A DNA stretch of 64,000 nt from CAZTQN01 sp964615765 (lineage in GTDB: Bacteria; Planctomycetota; Phycisphaerae; Phycisphaerales; UBA1924). Below are positions 60,093 to 64,000 of the stretch, piece by piece. Every line of letters starts with the position of its first letter. Positions within the stretch are counted from its first letter, which is position 1. A model generated the notes under the pieces. The model did no database searches. It saw nothing but the letters and a program-made list of their open reading frames with translations, and had not been told where the DNA came from. Made by a program: the position numbers and the translations under genes. Location of the stretch: assembly GCA_964615765.1 (NCBI GenBank), contig CAZTQN010000001.1, positions 1 through 64,000 on the forward strand, given 5' to 3'.

Positions 60093-62123
60093 ATGGATCG
60101 AGCCAATCGTGGGCGTACTACCGGCCGGAGTCGGAGCCATCGGGCTGTCCGACGTCCGCTGCTGTCGTTTGTTCTGGCGTGCGGCATGTGCCCGGCGATG
60201 GCCTTGGCGCTGCCGGATGACTTCACCGAACGCGTGGCGCGAACGCTGCGCGAGCAGCCGGCCCGGGTGGTCAACGCTGCGCCCGACCCGGCCGGCACAA
60301 AGCCCGCCGCGACGGACGAGGCGCCGCTGGTGTACGAGGTCTCTCGCATCATCGTCACCTTCGGGCACCGGCCCGCGGCGGTGCCGGGCGATGACGCGCT
60401 CGGGGCCGTGCAGGTCGTGCTCGGCCGCCGCGACGGCGTGCTGACCGACCCCGAAGGCGTCGAGGACCGGCTCACCACCCGCGTCTCCGAACTGACCTTC
60501 TCCCCGAACGCCAAGATCGACGCCGCGGGGTACGCGGCGCTGCGCCGGCAGATCGCCTCCGCCCTGATCGGGGCTGGGCTGAGCGCCGTGCTGGTCGAGC
60601 GCGACCCGGATCAGCTCGCCGCCGACGGGCAGGACCTCCGCGAGGGGACGACGGAGCTGAACCTCCGCGCGTTCGTGGGCGAAGTTGCGGAACTGCGCAC
60701 GCTCTCGGTCCGTGCGGGCTCCGACGAGCGCGTCGAGAACGACCCGGCCGTCAAGCGCATCGCGGACAACTCGCCCGTCAAGCCGGGCGAGCCGATCCGC
60801 AGCCAGGCGATCGACGAGTACGTGCTGCGCCTGAACCGGCACCCGGGCCGTCGGGTGGACGTCGCCGTCGCCGCGGCACAAGAGTTCAACAACAAGGACG
60901 CCCAGCTCTCGCTCGACTACCTGATCACCGAGCAGAAGCCGTGGTCGATCTACGGGCAGGTCTCCAACACCGGGACGGCCAATACCGACCGCTGGCGCGA
61001 GCGTTTCGGCTTCTCGCACGTCAACCTCACGGGCAACGACGACATCCTCCGCATCGACTATCTCACCGCGGGCTTCAGTTCGACGCACGCCGTCAACGGC
61101 TCGTACGAGTTCCCGCTGGCCGAGCGGCTGCGCCTCCGCGGCATCGCCGGGTACAACCAGTTCACCGCGTCGGACGTCGGGTTCCCCGGGCGCAACTTCA
61201 ACGGCGAGTCGTGGGAAGCCGGGGGCGAACTGGTCTGGAACGTCTTTCAGCACCGGTCCTGGTTCATCGATCTGGTCGGCGGGCTGAAGTACCAGAACAT
61301 CCGCGCTACCGACCGCACCGGCGCCAACCAGCCCACCGTCGACGGCGACACCAACTTCCTGCTCCCGAGCATCGGCGTCGTCCTCGAGCGCTCGACGGAG
61401 ACCGCGTCGACGTACGCCGAACTGGCGATGGAGTTTCAGAGCTCCGTCGTCGGCACCGGGGCCGACCAGGCCGACCGGCTCGGCCGCGGTCAGGTCGACA
61501 CCAACTGGTACCTCTTCCGCTGGGACGTCGGGCAGAGCTTCTACCTCGAACCGCTGCTGGACGGTCGGACGTTCCGCGGCGAAGGCCTGAAGCCCGAGGA
61601 CAAGGGCTGGGCCCCGGGCATGACGCTGGCGCACGAGATTCAACTCTCGCTGCGCGGGCAGCACTCCTTCGACCGCCGCCTGGTCCCGAACTTCCAGCAG
61701 GTCGCCGGCGGGTTCTACTCCGTGCGCGGGTATGACGAGTCGATCGCCGTGGGCGACTCGACGATCCTCGCGTCGGCCGAGTACCGCTTCCACCTGCCGC
61801 GGGCGCTGCGTCCGGAGGCGGCGACGGAAGGGTCGTTCCGCTGGCGCCCGGAAGAGTTGTACGGCCAGGCGGACTGGGACCTGATCCTCAAGGGCTTCGT
61901 CGACGCCGCGGCGACGAGCAACGTCGGCAGCGCCATCGGCGAGAAGGATCAGACGCTGATCGGGGCCGGCATCGGGATGGAGATCCAGCTCAACACGATC
62001 GTCCGCGGGGCGATCCGCCTGGACTGGGGCTTCCCGCTCAAGGACGTCACCGACGACGCCGGCAACGAACTGGGCGACCGCGGCGACAACCGGCTGCACG
62101 TCTCGTTCCTGCTGGTGTTCTGA
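60093..62123 (+). CDS. Two-partner secretion outer-membrane transporter (TpsB / ShlB-like)
   Basis: 676 aa from the ATG at 60093, with GGAGG 6 bases upstream. The N-terminal 45 residues form a long basic signal ending PAMALAL. Residues about 75-280 look like POTRA repeats (YEVSRIIVTFGHRP, NLRAFVGEVAELRTLSVRAG, NRHPGRRVDVAVAAAQEFNN). The rest is a barrel of the Omp85 type: WSIYGQVSNTGTANTDRWRE, GGFYSVRGYDES with the conserved Arg-Gly-Tyr of the lid loop, and a final strand LHVSFLLVF ending in Phe. It should insert in the outer membrane and move the large exoprotein encoded 129 bases downstream. This also means the cell has a true outer membrane. Confidence 0.9.
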   Translation: MDRANRGRTTGRSRSHRAVRRPLLSFVLACGMCPAMALALPDDFTERVARTLREQPARVVNAAPDPAGTKPAATDEAPLVYEVSRIIVTFGHRPAAVPGDDALGAVQVVLGRRDGVLTDPEGVEDRLTTRVSELTFSPNAKIDAAGYAALRRQIASALIGAGLSAVLVERDPDQLAADGQDLREGTTELNLRAFVGEVAELRTLSVRAGSDERVENDPAVKRIADNSPVKPGEPIRSQAIDEYVLRLNRHPGRRVDVAVAAAQEFNNKDAQLSLDYLITEQKPWSIYGQVSNTGTANTDRWRERFGFSHVNLTGNDDILRIDYLTAGFSSTHAVNGSYEFPLAERLRLRGIAGYNQFTASDVGFPGRNFNGESWEAGGELVWNVFQHRSWFIDLVGGLKYQNIRATDRTGANQPTVDGDTNFLLPSIGVVLERSTETASTYAELAMEFQSSVVGTGADQADRLGRGQVDTNWYLFRWDVGQSFYLEPLLDGRTFRGEGLKPEDKGWAPGMTLAHEIQLSLRGQHSFDRRLVPNFQQVAGGFYSVRGYDESIAVGDSTILASAEYRFHLPRALRPEAATEGSFRWRPEELYGQADWDLILKGFVDAAATSNVGSAIGEKDQTLIGAGIGMEIQLNTIVRGAIRLDWGFPLKDVTDDAGNELGDRGDNRLHVSFLLVF

Positions 62124-62149
62124 CGTCCGTGCGAGGCGTGGTGGGCGGC

Positions 62150-62179
62150 GGGGGGTCGGGGGGGTAGGGCGTGGGGGGG
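62150..62179 (+). other. G-quadruplex-forming tract between tpsB and tpsA
   Basis: Four G-runs of 6, 7, 3 and 7 bases are separated by loops of TC, TA and CGT. This fits the strict G3+N1-7 rule on the coding strand, so it would also form in the mRNA. It lies 27 bases after the tpsB stop and 73 before the tpsA start. Confidence 0.7.
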
Positions 62180-62251
62180 CGTGGTGCGTGGCTGGGTGCG
62201 AGCTCGAGAGAACTGCGGGTCGATGAGCCCGAGGCGCTGAGGAAAGTGACC

Positions 62252-64000
62252 ATGAACGCGATGTGCGATCAGCCGGGAGTCGTTGGAACCGTCACCGCTC
62301 ACCGTCGGGTGATGCTGGGGGTGCTGGTCCGTCTGGCGGGGACGGCGGCCTCGGTCGCGGCCGCCGCGGCGCCGGCGCTCGCCGCGCCAGAGGGCGGGCG
62401 CGTCGTCGCCGGTGAGGCGACCATCCGTACGCGCGGGGACGTCACGACCATCCGCGCCGGCAACAACAGCGTCATCAACTTCCGCTCGTTCAACGTCCGC
62501 TCCGGGCAGACGGTCCGGTTCATCCAGCCCGGCGCCGACGCACGCGTGCTCAACCGCGTCACCGGCCCCGGTGCCTCGCGGATCGACGGCAGCCTGCTCG
62601 CCAACGGGCGCGTCTACATCATGAACCCGTCGGGCGTCATCATCGGGCCCGACGCCGTCGTCAACGTCGGCTCGCTCATCGCCGGCGCTGGCAAGATGAG
62701 CACCGCCGACTTCATCAACGGCACTTTCCGCGTCACGGACATGGCCGGCTCGGTCGTCAACCACGGCTCCATCTCCGCCGGCGAGACCGTCGCGCTGGTC
62801 GGCAAGCAGGTCGCCAACACCGGGATCATCGACGTCCCGCAGGGTGCCGTCGTGATGGCGGCGGGCGACAAGGTCCTCATGGGCGAACGCGGCGGGCGGA
62901 TGTACGTGCAGGTCGACGCCCCCGCCCAGCCCGGCGGCACGCCGCAGACCGGCGTCGCCGTCGACCAGGCTGGCACCATCAAGGCCGCCCGGTCGGACGT
63001 CATGCTCGCCGCCGGCGACATGTACGGCTTGGCCATCCGCCACTCCGGTCAGACGCGGGCCCGCTCCGTCAAGATGGACGGCGGCACCGGCGTGATCGTC
63101 TCCGGCACCGTCGACGTCTCCAACCCCGCGGGCGTCGGCGGACGCGTCGAAGTGCTCGGCAAGAACGTCGCCGTCGTCGACGGCACCATCAACGCCAGCG
63201 GCTCCACCGGCGGCGGCGTCATCAACGTCGGCGGCGCGTTCCAGGGCGGCGACGTCCGCCGCTCCGAAACCTCGTTCGTCTCGGAAGGTTCGACGCTTCG
63301 CGCCGACGCGACCCGCACCGGCGCGGGCGGCGAGGTCGTCGTCTGGTCCGACGGCGTCACCGGCGTCTACGGCTCACTCAGCGCTGCCGGCGCCACCGGC
63401 AAGGGTGGGATGATCGAGACCAGCGGTCGGCGCGCCCTCGACGTCAACCTCGAGTCCATCGACCTTGCGTCGCGCTCCAACGCCGGCGCCGGCACGTGGC
63501 TCCTTGACCCCGCCGACATCACCATCTCCAACAGCAGCTCCAGCGGCTTCGACGTCGACCCAGTCACCGGTCTCTACACGCCCGGCTTTGCCAACTCCGG
63601 CACGATCGACGCCCTCGACATCTCCACCGCCCTCAACGGCAACAACAACGTCGTCATCTTCACCAGCGAACCCGGCCTTTCCGGCGCGCTCGGCGGCCGC
63701 ATCACCGTCAGCAACCCGATCAGCACCAGCGGCACCGGCTCGCTGGCGCTGATCGCCAACAGCGACCTCGTCGTCAACGCCGGGATCACGCTCAACGGTG
63801 GGGACCTGCTGCTCAACGCCGGCTCCGGCGGCGGGTTCACCGTCTTCGGCGTCGCCGTCCCCGCTGACGCCTTCAACTCCACCGGCCAGATCAACGTCGG
63901 CGGAAACATCATCACCGGCGGCGGGGACGTGATCCTGCGGTCCGGCTCCGCCGGGGCCGTCTCGATCGGCTCGCCCATCAGCACCAGCGGTGGCACCCTG
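62252..64000 (+). CDS. Filamentous-hemagglutinin-like exoprotein (TpsA), cut by the right edge
   Basis: 583 residues, open to the window end. The ATG at 62252 has GAGGAAAG upstream. A signal peptide (RRVMLGVLVRLAGTAASVAA, ending PALAAPEGG) is followed by the two-partner-secretion domain: TIRAGNNSVINFRSFNVRSG, NRVTGPGASRIDGSL and ANGRVYIMNPSGVIIGPDA, the latter with the NPSG motif. Repeated beta-helix sequence follows, with GTWLLDPADITIS, a phrase common in these exoproteins of planctomycetes and cyanobacteria. It is the substrate of the TpsB just upstream and would act at the cell surface, probably in adhesion or as a coat. Length and C-terminus are unknown. Confidence 0.93.
   Translation, partial: MNAMCDQPGVVGTVTAHRRVMLGVLVRLAGTAASVAAAAAPALAAPEGGRVVAGEATIRTRGDVTTIRAGNNSVINFRSFNVRSGQTVRFIQPGADARVLNRVTGPGASRIDGSLLANGRVYIMNPSGVIIGPDAVVNVGSLIAGAGKMSTADFINGTFRVTDMAGSVVNHGSISAGETVALVGKQVANTGIIDVPQGAVVMAAGDKVLMGERGGRMYVQVDAPAQPGGTPQTGVAVDQAGTIKAARSDVMLAAGDMYGLAIRHSGQTRARSVKMDGGTGVIVSGTVDVSNPAGVGGRVEVLGKNVAVVDGTINASGSTGGGVINVGGAFQGGDVRRSETSFVSEGSTLRADATRTGAGGEVVVWSDGVTGVYGSLSAAGATGKGGMIETSGRRALDVNLESIDLASRSNAGAGTWLLDPADITISNSSSSGFDVDPVTGLYTPGFANSGTIDALDISTALNGNNNVVIFTSEPGLSGALGGRITVSNPISTSGTGSLALIANSDLVVNAGITLNGGDLLLNAGSGGGFTVFGVAVPADAFNSTGQINVGGNIITGGGDVILRSGSAGAVSIGSPISTSGGTL

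Overview
The window is very GC-rich DNA (about 70% by eye) that is almost fully coding on both strands, with GTG and TTG starts and many 4-bp stop/start overlaps. The best taxonomic reading is a planctomycete, most likely Phycisphaerae-like. This is inferred from the H-X9-DG-type pseudopilin, the many lipoproteins, the DUF4132 giant, the filamentous-hemagglutinin-type exoprotein and the duplicated chaperonins. No rRNA, insertion sequence, phage or CRISPR is visible. Both ends are cut inside genes.

Region 1 (1-11,700) is mostly minus strand. It holds a cut exported protein, a secreted protein with twelve D-x-x-G-[ND]-D-x-Y repeats ending in a textbook terminator, a pseudopilin, and a divergent HTH-type protein behind back-to-back promoters. 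Two small low-GC orphan genes follow, then a two-gene unit of a 153-aa protein translationally coupled to a 1688-aa DUF4132 protein.

Region 2 (12,300-30,300) is metabolism and repair. It contains an exported isoaspartyl-peptidase/cyanophycinase pair, tRNA-Asn, ribosomal protein L31 and a trehalose-phosphatase/GH15 fusion. A plus-strand run of redox and membrane genes follows (YHS-peroxiredoxin fusion, SDR, ferric-reductase/Rieske fusion and small partners), then DinB, NRDE and ATP-grasp genes. The minus strand carries a cardiolipin synthase and two different photolyases in tandem; an MmcB-like nuclease-fold gene diverges from them.

Region 3 (30,500-39,900) is a protein-folding island: groEL1 (with GGM tail), a lipoprotein, a methyltransferase, groES, a sulfotransferase, groEL2 (no GGM tail), dnaJ and grpE, followed by an FmdB-type zinc-ribbon gene and acpS. 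A heptamer-based inverted repeat separates groEL2 from dnaJ.

Region 4 (39,900-64,000) is the most unusual part. It encodes a type VI secretion-like baseplate and membrane complex (TssK, TssL, TssM, a lipoprotein in the TssJ slot) with a TagF protein, but no sheath, tube, spike or ClpV gene in this window. Two large single-span proteins flank the core. One joins a degenerate protein kinase to a formylglycine-generating-enzyme (FGE)-like domain, and the other joins TagF to an FGE-like domain. Directly downstream are a two-partner-secretion transporter (TpsB) and its filamentous-hemagglutinin-like substrate (TpsA), which runs off the right edge. The layout suggests an envelope-spanning machine with fused regulatory sensors next to an adhesin export pair.
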